Shown here: positions 8,860 through 18,290 of the stretch, one piece after another
Numbering within the stretch: position 1 is the first letter of the stretch
How the letters are laid out: the number at the start of each line of letters is the position of its first letter
DNA from: Penium margaritaceum
Lineage: Eukaryota > Streptophyta > Zygnematophyceae > Desmidiales > Peniaceae
DNA: 25,117 bases
Assembly: GCA_023375785.1 (NCBI GenBank)
Contig: SZWC01000537.1
Span: forward strand, 189,330-214,446
Direction of reading: 5' to 3'
Program-made: the position numbers and the translations under genes
The notes under the pieces: model-generated
What the model was told of the DNA's origin: nothing
What the model saw: the letters and a program-made list of their open reading frames with translations, nothing else
The model's database searches: none

Positions 8860-9150
8860 TCAAAAGTTTTCATGACACATTCTCTTGCATAGAACACAAT
8901 GTTGCTTTGGGTTTTCCTCTGCATACCTTAGCGTGTAATTGCATCCTCTGCACCGTGGGTCACTCTGGTTCCAACCAAAATCCTTCAAACAGCAGATCTC
9001 TCCCAGTGCACCCGTGAGCCATCCACATTGCCTTGGCGCGCATTTATCCTGAGCATGAGCAAATCCTCCACACCAATCACAGAACATGACTGCACAGCTC
9101 GAGAGCTTCTTACACCTGCAACCCATCTCTTTTTATGCATCACGTACCTT
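8860..9150 (-). pseudogene. Cys/His-rich zinc-finger-like fragment (left part of split gene)
   Basis: The minus-strand frame is rich in Cys. CRCKKLSSCAVMFCDWCGGF leads into AHAQDKCAPRQCGW. Further on come CCLKDFGWNQSDPRCRGCNY and QHCVLCKRMCHENF. Paired CxxC ligands with interspersed His suggest several zinc-binding modules. CVLCKRMCH has the same spacing as CVTCGTLCH in the right part (23238-23200). It directly abuts the left end of element C, and on the minus strand it follows the Cys-rich block 23240-22930. The two probably formed one gene before element C inserted. The frame stops at TGA near 8862. Confidence 0.45.
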
Positions 9151-9154
9151 CTCT

Positions 9155-10134
9155 TGTACTTTTCCCCCTTAGGATGCCCAAGGTGGCACCGGGAGGCATC
9201 GACAAGCCACTAGAAGAGGAAAATCCTTGCATTTTTCTCAAGTGCCTACAGAATGCTCCAAATCCAGATTTTATAAGAGTTCCTGAAAGATGGAAAGTTG
9301 CTGAATCTGTTCAAAGTTGTTTCACAGTAATCAGACATGTAACAAGGAATATACAAGGTTCCAAAGCTAGGATGTGTTCTACGGCTCGGGGAGTCGTGCG
9401 CAATTTGACTACCGGTTAAAAGTCTACCAGAACAATTGACAAATGTCCATTTGGTGATTTAGCCCCAGAAGACTACGGAGGCGTAAGGTGGATAAGATCC
9501 ATTGGAACCAGTAGTGCAGGCTGTTATTGAGGGACGTAGCCAAAAGCCCAGCTTGGAGTCTGAAACTCAGTAATACAGTTTATTACTCGGGGACTTTGTC
9601 AAAGTTCTGCCTGCAGGTCTGCGTACAGGTTTTGAACCACATCAATCCCCGTCATCAAAATCAATCATCAACTCATCAAAACACACCCAAAAAGTGCAGG
9701 GGCCACCGCCACTACATGTAGGAACATGTGCGCCTCCAGAAAGGTGTTTCAATGGGTCCTTCACGTGTGAGGACGCCTCGCCAAGCCGACATTGTACGCA
9801 CTTCCAACTGAACAGCTAGATTGTGCTGCCACGCTTAGGCTGACGTATTGGGACCTATGGTTCAATGAATCATACGCAGTTTGGTGCCTTGGGAGGCCTG
9901 AGATCAGCCCTACAACTCGTTCGTTCATGTGGATGTGCAAAAACTAATGAAAATTTGTGTTGTTCCCTTCGCAAAGTGCCTTTCTTGCAGCTCTATCCAA
10001 CTCTCATAAACATAGCACAAGGAAACTAGAAAGCTCATGCTTAGGCTCAGAACTCTTAGAAAACAAAGTGCTGCACACGAGTGAAGATCTTTTGGGGCAC
10101 GTTGAAACAGCCACACAGCCATTGTTTTCTGACA
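9155..10134 (+). repeat. Element C 5' LTR (start approximate)
   Basis: It aligns with 11422-12394 and, in part, with 22243-22928. Shared blocks include GTTATTGAGGGAC, AACTCAGTAATACAGTTT, CTGCAGGTC and AAACATAGCACAAGG-like sequence. The right end (CTGACA, 10129-10134) is fixed by the primer-binding site that follows. The left end is less certain: similarity to the solo copy starts near TTGTACTTTTCCCCC, but similarity to the 3' copy starts only at GGGAGGCATC (9191). Confidence 0.65.
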
Positions 10135-10136
10135 AA

Positions 10137-10150
10137 GGTGTATGGGCTCA
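10137..10150 (+). other. Decayed tRNA-iMet primer-binding site of element C
   Basis: GGTGTATGGGCTCA matches GGGTTATGGGCCCA, the complement of the initiator tRNA-Met anticodon arm, at 11 of 14 positions. It lies two bases after the LTR, exactly as in elements A and B. On its own the match would be weak. Position and spacer make it convincing. Confidence 0.65.
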
Positions 10151-10289
10151 CAACCTTGACCAGACTTTACATTGCTCACGACTTTCACGACAGAAGGGAC
10201 TGTCATTGTGGACGACATCGCTATCAAAGTCTGAGGTCCTGGAGTGAAAGACTGCGTAAGTGGCGCCAAAGGAGACACAGCCCATCAAG

Positions 10290-10860
10290 AAATATGTATG
10301 TGGCCCAGGTTTTGCGCTATGCATGTTGCAATTTGAGTTCTACTTTGCGCATAAGGCAATCCTGGAGGTCATGAAGGGAACAAAAGTCCTCAACGAAGGG
10401 ACGTCGATGAAAGCATAGATTGAGGCATTTGCACAGAAGAGGTAGAGGCCCTCACGCTACTCGTTTCCCGTATGGCTGAGTCACAATGGGGCTACTTTGA
10501 AAGCTGCACATCAGCAGCCAAGAATCTCATGCTTCTCTGTGTAATCCATGAATCCAAGTCATTGATGAGCAATATCTTCCCAATGAAGTGACTCTTCATG
10601 TTGCGATGAGGCATAGCGACAGAGCTGTGGGGGGTCCTCGTCTACCTCATCTGCCCTTGTCACCAAAACGTGTGGTGGCAGAAGTAAGGACAAGGGAGGT
10701 GGCAGACATGGCAGTGGCAAGAAGGGCGCCAAAAAGGGTGCGTGTTGCCACTACGGCAAGGAGGGCGACTGGGCCTATGAGTGCACCGAGGTGGCAAAGG
10801 CCTGTGGCAAGGACACCAAAGGCTAGAAGGCACTTCTCAACGGCACTCAAAACTACTACT
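10290..10860 (+). pseudogene. Element C gag remnant
   Basis: The entry motif GFALCMLQFEFYFAHKAIL (about 10311-10367) corresponds to FSLWRWQFEIFL of element A. The middle of Gag is short and unreadable. A Gly/Lys-rich basic stretch and a zinc knuckle follow at 10743-10784: C-CH-Y-GKEG-D-WAYE-C. The spacing is canonical, but the second Cys is Tyr and the His is Asp. A TAG follows soon after, near 10826. This would be the nucleocapsid part of Gag. Confidence 0.7.
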
Positions 10861-10869
10861 TCATGAACA

Positions 10870-11421
10870 CTAACTTGTGATGCCTTGATTTTGGAGCACA
10901 AGAGCACACCCAAGAAGAGAAGGTGGGGTCCATCAATTACACCAAGTTGAACAAGTCCATGGTGGTCGCGAACGACAAGGTCAAACTGGCAGTCGGCCAA
11001 GAAGACAGGGATGTGCAGATGGTGGTTGGTGAGAAGCGGGTATAGCGCATCATCAACGACATGCAACACGTACCTCTCTTGGCTGACATTCTAAGTGTTA
11101 GCCGCTTGACAGACAAGGGGTACAAGGTGCTCTTCAAGACAGAGGGAGCATTTCAGCGGAAGGATAGTGGCCGCAAGCCCGTGCGGGACGCTAAGCATGA
11201 GGGAGGCCTCTACATCATGGAGACCGAGGTGATCCCCGGGTGAAAGATTCAACAGACTTGGAAGAATGCACCGTGAACCTAACCAAAGGATGGGGAGCTA
11301 ATACAGAGTTATGGCACTGACAACTCGGACATTCCTCACTCGTAGTCATGATGGAGATTGCAAAGCACGTACAAGCATGCGGCCTTGTCATTCACAGTAT
11401 AGAAGAGGCGACAGATGCAAT
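10870..11421 (+). pseudogene. Element C protease remnant and pre-integrase segment
   Basis: The readable parts are MVVANDKVKLAVGQEDRDV, then INDMQHVPLLADILSVSRLTDKGY (two adjoining blocks, 11050-11130), the hallmark segment between copia protease and integrase. ELWH*QLGHSSLVVMMEIAKHVQ (11310-11370) corresponds to DLWHRRLCHVS in element A and carries the integrase N-terminal His ligands. The protease Asp box appears lost: LDFGAQEH near 10880 sits where DSG would be expected. The text stops at ATDA, where the solo LTR begins. Confidence 0.7.
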
Positions 11422-12394
11422 TGTTGGATATTTGCCCCTCCGCATGCCCAAGTGCGACATCGGGAGGCTCCGAAGAGCCAACAAAGAGAGAAAAAATCCT
11501 GCAGTTGGATCTGTGGACTCAGGAATTGCTCAGATCTTAAGATGGATGATTACCTAAAAAATCGGATGAGTTGGTGAATCCGGTAGAAGTTTTATCACCA
11601 GAATCAGACAAGTAAGGAGAGAGATATGGGCTTCTAAACTTGGGGTGTGCTCGGCGGCTCTGGGAGCCGGTCGCAACTCGACTTCCGGTGAATAATCGAC
11701 CGGACCAAGTAACAAATGTTCCATCTGAACATTTTGCTTCGGAAGGTCTGCTGAGGCGTCCGGTGGATAATCCACCAGATCCTGTGTTGCAGGTTGTTAT
11801 TGAGGGACTTAGTCAAAATCCTGGCACGACGTCCGAAACTCAGTATTACGTTTTGTAACTTCGAGACTTCGCCAAAATCCTGACTGCAGGTCCGCGGACA
11901 GGTTTCAAACCTCGTCACACCGCATCACCAAACTTGACGTAAAAGAGAGGGAGGTGCATCAAAATAGTCCAAGGGATCCCTACTTCACGTACACATAGAG
12001 TTTTCTGCGTCTTGGGAAAGGCACTTTGCACGTGAAGGAAGGCGCCACGGCATGTGCGCACCGTGGAGGCGTTAGGCGTTTCTTGTGGTGGGTGAGACCT
12101 GTGCTTTTGCAAGCGTGACTTGGGCTACGCTTGGCCACATCATGCGCAATTTGGTTGGAGAGCTCATGACTAGCTGTATAAGTGTTCTAAATGTTCTAAT
12201 AACATCCATGTACAAAATCTTACGCAAAATGCCGTTATTCCCCTCGCAAACTGACTATCTCTAAATCCTTGCTAACATAGCGTGAGGCAACCAGAAAGCT
12301 CACGCTAAGTCTCAGATTTGCCCAAAACAAAAGACGTGAGCCACTAGAGTTAGATCAGACCAGCTGCAAAACCACACCCCGCAGATTTCTTGAC
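11422..12394 (+). repeat. Solo LTR of family C inside the integrase of element C
   Basis: About 973 bp aligning with the 5' LTR of element C (980 bp), from TGTTGGATATTTGCCCC to CTTGACA. No primer-binding site follows it and no polypurine tract precedes it. Integrase text runs from ATDA before it to CDPFILDKAW after it, matching the contiguous KETVCEPCVIEK of element A. It is therefore an insertion reduced to one LTR by recombination. No clean 5-bp duplication is visible, so the end at 12394 could be off by up to about 15 bases. Confidence 0.7.
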
Positions 12395-12399
12395 AACAA

Positions 12400-13245
12400 C
12401 AACACACAAAAGGTGCGACCCTTTCATTTTGGACAAGGCATGGTGAATCAAAAAGAACGTGAATCATGCCTTCAATCTGCTAGAGGTCCTTCACAACGTG
12501 TGCAGACCATTCAAGACTGTGTCAAAGAGCAGCATGTGTCACTTCGTCACCTTTATGGATGAACACAGCAGAAAACTCTATGTGTACTTCATGAAGCACA
12601 AAGGCGATGTGGTGAACCAGCTGAAGGAGTGTGTCATCACTATGGAGAGGCAGACTAAATGGAAGGTTAGATTCATATGCAGCAACAGCAATAGATAGTA
12701 CATGGGCTATAGCCAGTGGATAGATTAGCAAAGCATAAAATGGGAACCAAAAATAACTTGTTTTTCTCAGTCTAATGGTGTGTTAGAGCAGGTGAACCAA
12801 ACGCTGCGAAACATGGTAATGTACCATGTTGGTGGATGCAGAATTGTCACGAAGCTTCCGGGCATAAGCTGCACATATGGCAAGCTACACCATCGACCTC
12901 ACCCCAACAACGGTATTGACGGGGAAGAGTAGCTGGAAGACGATGCAAAAGCTTTCGAGCGGGCACAAGCCAAGTGTGGCACACCTGAAAGTGTTTGGGT
13001 GTAAGGCGCGTGCGATGGTACAAGCAGCACAGAGGCGTGATAACAAGCTAGAGTAACAAGAAAATTTGTACCTCTTCCTTGGCTATGAGAGCACGCATAA
13101 CGAATAACAGCTCTATGAGAAGTACAAGAAGGAGGTAACTTACAGTGGAGACTGCAAGTTTCACACGCAAAAAAGTTGTATCCGTAGCAACGACGTGGAC
13201 GTGGTGGACTGAACAAAAAAAGAGGGAGTGGTTCTAGCTCCTTCA
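12400..13245 (+). pseudogene. Element C integrase core and C-terminal region, broken
   Basis: The blocks are CDPFILDKAW (a Cys-zinc remnant with Cys to Phe), LLEVLHNVCRPFK, MCHFVTFMDEHSRKLYVYFMK and QSNGVLEQVN. The Glu is at 12786-12788. The first catalytic Asp reads Asn next to a lost codon, and the second (SDNGGE region) reads Asn at 12684-12686. Thirty-three codons separate the second site from the Glu, as in A and B. The later part reads VFGCKARAMV, LYLFLGYEST and a C-terminal block. Several stops interrupt it. Confidence 0.75.
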
Positions 13246-13659
13246 CTATGAGAGGGAACTCGCAGAAGATAAAGTTGAGGATGCAGCATTGAAGTGTGAT
13301 GGTGCACCAACGGTGGCAACCAATGCGGAGGACTTTGATGACGATCAAGTTGATAAGGAGATCCATCACAAGGATCTGGCAGATGAGGCGCAAAGGGTGC
13401 CAAGGCATGTACCCCTGGCAGAGTACACATTAAATGTTGGAAATCCAACAGAAGTGCCGTCCGTCCGGACGATGTTTTGTCAGAGCGGTAGGGATCCTCA
13501 GGGAGCTGTCCAATTGATGACTCACCAAAGTGTACACAGTCAGAGGGATCGTAGCAAAGCAACAAGACACCATAAAATCTTCCATGTCATAGCTTGAGTG
13601 AGCAAAAAGCAGGGAAGAGCTTGGAAGAAAGCACTAGTTGATGGATCCGCAAGACATGG

Positions 13660-14308
13660 TGCATGCTAGGTGCATCAATGGAACCAAAAACCATGGAAAA
13701 GGCACTTTTGCGGTTTCAAGGGGATCATTGTGATGAGGCCATCAAATCGGAGTTGGCATCCATTGCGGAAAATGACACGCACAAGTTGGTTGACAGGCCG
13801 AAGATGCCAACTTCATCGGCTTAAAGTGGGTCTTCAAGACCAAGTTCACAAAGGAAGGTGTGGTTGACAAACAAAAGGCATGGCTAATGGCAAAGGGATA
13901 CGTGACACATAAAACTGAGCAATACGATGAGACATTTGCTCCCGTTGCCAATTTCACAAGAATCTAGTAATCCTTGTGGTGGCAGCAGCAAAGGACATGG
14001 AGCTCCACCAAACAGACGTAAAGAAAGCACTGGCATCATAAACAAAGAGGTTTGAGGCACTTTGGGGCAAGGTTTGCAAGCTACACAAGTTCTTGTACGA
14101 GTTGAATTATCACCCACATGCTGGTACCAACAGATGGACAGCTACAAAGCACTACTCGGCTTCAAGCGTTGTGATTCAGATTGTAGCGTGTACGTGTGGC
14201 ACAAGAAGTAATGCCATAAGATCATGGCACTCTTTGTGGATGACCTCATTTTGTGCTCGACGGATCTGTCAAGCCGACTGTGTGTGAAAGAGAAGATGAG
14301 TACCACAT
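13660..14308 (+). pseudogene. Element C reverse transcriptase, 5' part
   Basis: Readable pieces in shifting frames are HCDEAIKSELASIAENDTHK, LVDRPK, YDETFAPVANFT-like text near 13920, WYQQMDSYKALLGFKRCD and the catalytic box ALFVDDLILCSTD, with FVDD at 14233-14244. Phe for Tyr is a tolerated variant. The frame then reads CVKEKMSTTFK up to the insertion point of element B. The domain resumes at 21377. The enzyme would copy element RNA into DNA. Confidence 0.75.
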
Positions 14309-14313
14309 TTAAG
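14309..14313. repeat. Target site duplication of element B (left)
   Basis: TTAAG is repeated at 21372-21376 on the other side of element B. It fixes the start of the 5' LTR at TGTTGATC. Confidence 0.88.
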
Positions 14314-14647
14314 TGTTGATCTTTCATGCCCCATGACCACTGCTATGGATTCACGGACAGGTTGGGCATGCAATTCTCCCTTGGAGTAAGTCCCCCAAAC
14401 ATTGTTCGTGGTGCACGTCCAAGCAAAACACAAGAAGTGTAGCGCAATAGATAGCATGTTGGACATAGGAACAATAGGTCCTACGATCGAGCCGTAATAT
14501 GCGCAAGAAGGTTTTTTTCTTTCCTGCACACAGGAAGTTGGTTTGACATTTCTCCATGCATGGGGAGGATGTGCCTCTTGGCGGTCAGTGGATGCGCCAA
14601 TTGGCAAGCTGGTGAGGTGGTATGGAGTGGCCACCCCAAAAGTGCCA

Positions 14648-14767
<120 letters not shown>

Positions 14768-14975
14768 CAGACGCCAGGCCTAGGACTACATGTACCAGGC
14801 TCATTCCTCATTCTTATTACAATTTCTGGCCTTAGATGCTCCTCACAGAGTTCTCCAACTAAGGAACAATACAAATAAGACACTGGTTGGTCCAAGTCCA
14901 AGGAGTCAGTCTTTGACTAGCACCGCGCGTGAAAGTGACCAGTGTTAATTGGAGACAGTTGCTAGCAAGTGATTG

Positions 14976-15044
14976 CCTAGGAGCTGCTCAGTGTGGAACC
15001 GTGATCCTGAGGGTGATACCTTCTCCTAGCTGAAATGCTAGGAG
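14976..15044 (+). other. Three-part inverted repeat near the LTR end (element B 5' copy)
   Basis: CCTAGGAG (14976-14983), CTCCTAGC (15023-15030) and GCTAGGAG (15037-15044). The middle arm can pair with either neighbour, and with the downstream arm it makes a perfect 8-bp stem with a 6-base loop. All three arms are kept in the 3' LTR (21239-21308) although the loops differ. Confidence 0.55.
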
Positions 15045-15109
15045 CGGACAGCAGGTGCTATTGCGTCGACCCTGTTTTCTAGTCCGTTTCCCTCGGGCCG
15101 GTTGACAAA

Positions 15110-15121
15110 GGGTTATGGGCC
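15110..15121 (+). other. tRNA-iMet anticodon-arm primer-binding site of element B
   Basis: GGGTTATGGGCC, two bases after the 5' LTR, is complementary to GGCCCATAACCC of the initiator tRNA-Met anticodon arm. It is the same internal-priming site as in element A (14-base match) and element C. Confidence 0.85.
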
Positions 15122-15253
15122 GACACTGACCAGCTGTAAGGCACGCTTCGCTCAACTCTGGTATGCTCTCTCCAGGTGCACACATAAGCTCCATCAGCTC
15201 CATCTCCTTCACCAGCCCCAACGGCTGAGCTGGCACCTAGCATACATGGACCA

Positions 15254-15329
15254 AGGACAAGCCCTGCCCTTGGAGGCACGACCCTTTGGTCCCAACCAGG
15301 ACAAGCTATGCCCTTGGAGGCAAGACCCT
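15254..15329 (+). repeat. 32-bp direct repeat in the leader of element B
   Basis: Bases 15254-15285 and 15298-15329 match at 29 of 32 positions (AGGACAAGC...GCCCTTGGAGGCA...). They lie between the primer-binding site and gag, where RNA packaging signals of LTR elements usually lie. Function unknown. Confidence 0.6.
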
Positions 15330-15491
15330 CGTTGTACTAGTGTGATCTGTCATCTCTGTTTTCAGGTAGACATTGGCTGGAGGGGTAAGCAACAGAACTG
15401 CACCTTAAAAGCAGTAGCATACATCAGCTAACATCCGCCTACATCCGCCTCAATGTAGCAGAGATGCACATTGCAGAAAAGGGCAGCTAAA

Positions 15492-16515
15492 ATGGCTGGC
15501 CAATCAGGAGCAATGGGGGCTGCCGCAGGGCAGTCCTCAAACGCAACAGAGGATGCCGCAGGGAAGTCCTCAAATTCAATCATGTCTACCACAGGGCGAC
15601 CACAGGAGTAACCGTGATTGCCACCATACCACCCCAAGGTCTTGGATCTTTGGGAGGTATGCCTGTCTTCAAGGGGAACGACTTCCCGCTCTTGAGATGG
15701 CATTTTGAACTGGTAATGAAAGTGTCTGGATTCATCAAGCTTCTGAAAGGAGAGGAGCAGGTTCCCACGGAGGGCTCACCGGAGCACAAGACATGGACTG
15801 AAAGAAATGATATTTTCATGTCACTCCTCAGCAACGCGATGGCCAAGAAGTGTGTTCCTGTCATTTCGGGGTTCACACGGACTTTGGATGCTTATACCAA
15901 GCTCAATCCTGTGCACCAATGCACCTCCCTCGGAAACAGGTCATTCATCCTACAATGTCTTATCAGCATGCGGGTGAGTGAGGGCGAATCAATCCCCAAT
16001 TTCCTACAAGAGTTTCAAGGACTCCTTGGTAAGGCTCGCCAGATGAACTGGGACCTTGACCAAAAACTGCAAGCCATGATCCTCCTCATGGCACTACCGG
16101 AGAGCTGGAACCCAATGATCACCGTCATGGGCGGCTGGAAGGAGGATGACCTGACGTACACGACAGTGTCCGAGTACGTGCGAAACAAGGCCATTCGCCG
16201 CACCGGAAGTGAGGCTAACTTCTCAGCCTATGCTGCACGCTACGGTGGCTGCGGGATCAAAGGGTCAGCCTCTGGTCAGAAAGGCAAGAGCGGAAGCGAT
16301 GGCGGCGGAGGCAACATTGGTGGCAAGGCTCCCAAGAGACAAGGAAACTGCCACAATTGCGGTAAACCTCGGCACTATGCAAGAGAGTGCAGGTGTCCAA
16401 AGAAGGAAGACGGCAGAAGCGGTGGGAACAAAGGAAGAAAAAAAGGTGGAAAAGAAGCCACCAACATGATGGTGCAAAGCACCCCTCCAACAAAGGGCGC
16501 AGTGCTGCTTAGGCC
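15492..16515 (+). pseudogene. Element B gag
   Basis: The ATG at 15492 opens an Ala/Ser-rich N-terminus that shifts frame near 15605. The main frame then reads on from about 15608 (VTVIATIPPQG) with no stop. Domains in order: PVFKGNDFPLLRWHFELVMK (Gag entry motif); LGNRSFILQCLISMRVSEGE and FLQEFQGLLGKARQMN; KLQAMILLMALPESWNPM; VSEYVRNKAIRRTG; a Gly/Lys/Ser basic stretch; and one intact CCHC zinc knuckle C-HN-C-GKPR-H-YARE-C (16349-16390). It is the only one of the three elements that keeps all four zinc ligands. It would build particles and package RNA. The frame runs on into protease without a stop, as is normal for single-ORF copia elements. Confidence 0.9.
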
Positions 16516-16955
16516 AGGAGCCTTTAGGCCCGACTCCGGCACTGATCACCACTCTAGCAATGACAAGGCTGGATTCATCTCCATCACCCCCACTTATTGG
16601 TGGTTCACATGTGCAAACAGCAGCATTGTGAATGCAAATGGTGTTGGAGACAAGCTGGTGAGCATCAATGTTAATGGTGCAGAGAAGGATCTCCGACTGC
16701 GTGACATAGTCCACATGCCCTCCTTTGCGGCAAACCTCCTGTCTACGTCAAAAATGACGGACAACAACATGACGATGGTGTTCACGCAGAAGAAGGCGGT
16801 CATCGCCAGGAATAAGGACATGAAGGTCCTCAACGGCAGCAAAGATCTTGTGGCACAGGTCCCACAGGTTGACGAACTCTACGTATTGCGGACAATTGTA
16901 ACAAATAGCTCTGAAGACAAGGGTCATGCGGGTGCGGCAGAGGTAGTGGTCTCAA
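16516..16955 (+). pseudogene. Element B protease and pre-integrase segment
   Basis: In frame with gag. The active site reads FRPDSGTDHHSSND, with DSG at 16532-16540, matching the copia aspartic protease box. WWFTCANSSIVNANG and the VSINVNGAEKD-like beta segment follow. LRDIVHMPSFAANLLSTSKM then leads to integrase. No stop falls in this part. The region just before DSG is less typical: the usual (W/I)xxDSG has become RPDSG. The protease would process Gag-Pol. Confidence 0.85.
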
Positions 16956-17812
16956 CACCAACACAGGAGAGCAAACCAACAAAAACTAAAAACGTAAAGA
17001 ACGAAGACACTTATCTCTGGTATAGACACTTTGGGCACATTACAAACCGCACGCTCCAAGTCATCCAGGAACAACAGCTGGTCTCTAGCATGGATGGGTG
17101 CAAGAAGGATGTGGTTGAGTGTGGCAACTTGTGTTAACCTTGCCTCCAAGGCAAGACCAAGCGAACGCACTTTGAGCGCAACGGTCGCCGCGCAGAATCA
17201 GCCCTTGACGTGATTCACACCAACGTGTACGAACCCTTTGGCACGGTGTCAAACAGTGGTAGCAAGTGCTTTCTGACCTTCATCGACGACCACAGCCGCA
17301 AGGTGTGGATTTTGTTCCTCAAAACAAAGGGAGAGGTCAGAGAAACGTTGCAGGATTTTGTCATCATGGTGGAGCGGCACACTGGAAAGAAAGTTAAATC
17401 AATACAAAGCGACAACGGCGGAGAGTGTGAGGCATGCAAGGGCTGGTTGCGGCAACATGGGATCAACCACCAGCCCACAACGCCCTACACGTTGCAAAGC
17501 AATGGTGTGGCCGAACGGATGAATCAGAATATCCTCGGCATGGTGCGTAGCATGATCTTTGACGCAAAACTTCCACCAGGGTTCTGGGTGGAAGCGATAA
17601 GAACGGTATGCTATCTTGTCAACCTTAATCCTGCGGCTGCTCCGGGCAGGCGTGGAAAGAAAAAGGGAAAGCAACAGATGACACCACAAGAAGTATGGTC
17701 AGGGAAGAAGCCTGACGCATTACACCTGAAAGTCTTCAGCCACACCGCATAGGCAAAGGTCCAGGCAGGTGAGGATGCCGGCAAGCCAGATGCAGGAGCG
17801 CAAAATTGCGTT
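16956..17812 (+). pseudogene. Element B integrase
   Basis: The N-terminal zinc region reads DTYLWYRHFGHITNR, then CGNLC, a TAA stop (17135-17137) and PCLQGKTKR, so the second CxxC is split by the stop. The core contains IHTNVYEP, where Asn (17222-17224) replaces the first catalytic Asp. DDHSRKVWILFLK, IQSDNGGECEACK (Asp 17411-17413) and NGVAERMNQN (Glu 17513-17515) follow. The spacing between the last two acids is 33 residues. MTPQEVWSGKKPDALHLKVF follows, then a TAG (17750-17752) where Trp is expected, and VMVGYEMAERTYHL. It would insert the cDNA. Confidence 0.9.
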
Positions 17813-18290
17813 ATGGTGGGCTATGAGATGGCCGAAAGGACCTACCACTTGTGGGACCTGCCAGGAAGAAGACTAATCACCAGCCGGGACGTGACCTTTG
17901 ATGAGAAGAAACCAGGCAAGGGAGAGATGCTTGATCCCACGCAAGCTCCAGAACAGGGAGAGTGGTTGGTGGTGCTGGAATCAGGAGATCAAGCTCCCAA
18001 AAACTGGCAAGTGGTGCTGTGAAGAAGAGTGGTGTGGCTGGGAGAGCAGTTGCGCAGGCTGACGTAGCAGCGAGCTCCGACACAGAGTCAGAGACGTCCG
18101 AGGCCTCTGAGACCAGCTTGGAGGCCAGTGGCTCTTCACAAGAGGAAAAGTTAACTTTAGGGCAGCCAGCAGCAGATGAGCAACAGCAAAGCAAAGATCC
18201 ACCAGCGATGCAGCGTTGCTGCACACGGCAGAGAAAACAATTTCCAAACTACGACGCTGACACCGGAAGCTGAACTAGACTGAGCTGGTC
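17813..18290 (+). pseudogene. Element B integrase C-terminus and acidic linker
   Basis: GYEMAERTYHLWD and RRLITSRDVTFDEKK form the usual conserved end of copia integrase. A frameshift lies between about 17990 and 18020. The frame then continues as a Ser/Glu-rich, probably disordered linker (SSDTESETSEASETSLEASG) and ends at a TGA (18271-18273) shortly before reverse transcriptase. Matching acidic linkers precede reverse transcriptase in element A. Confidence 0.75.

Noticed and set aside
9164..9419. A plus-strand gene at 9135-9419 (LRMPKVAPGGIDKP...)
   Set aside because: The sequence is part of the family C LTR and its flank, and aligns with the other two LTR copies in which the frame is not kept.
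10937..11137. Minus-strand frames antisense to element C pre-integrase
   Set aside because: The plus strand reads the conserved INDMQHVPLLADILSVSRL segment; the antisense frames are shadows.
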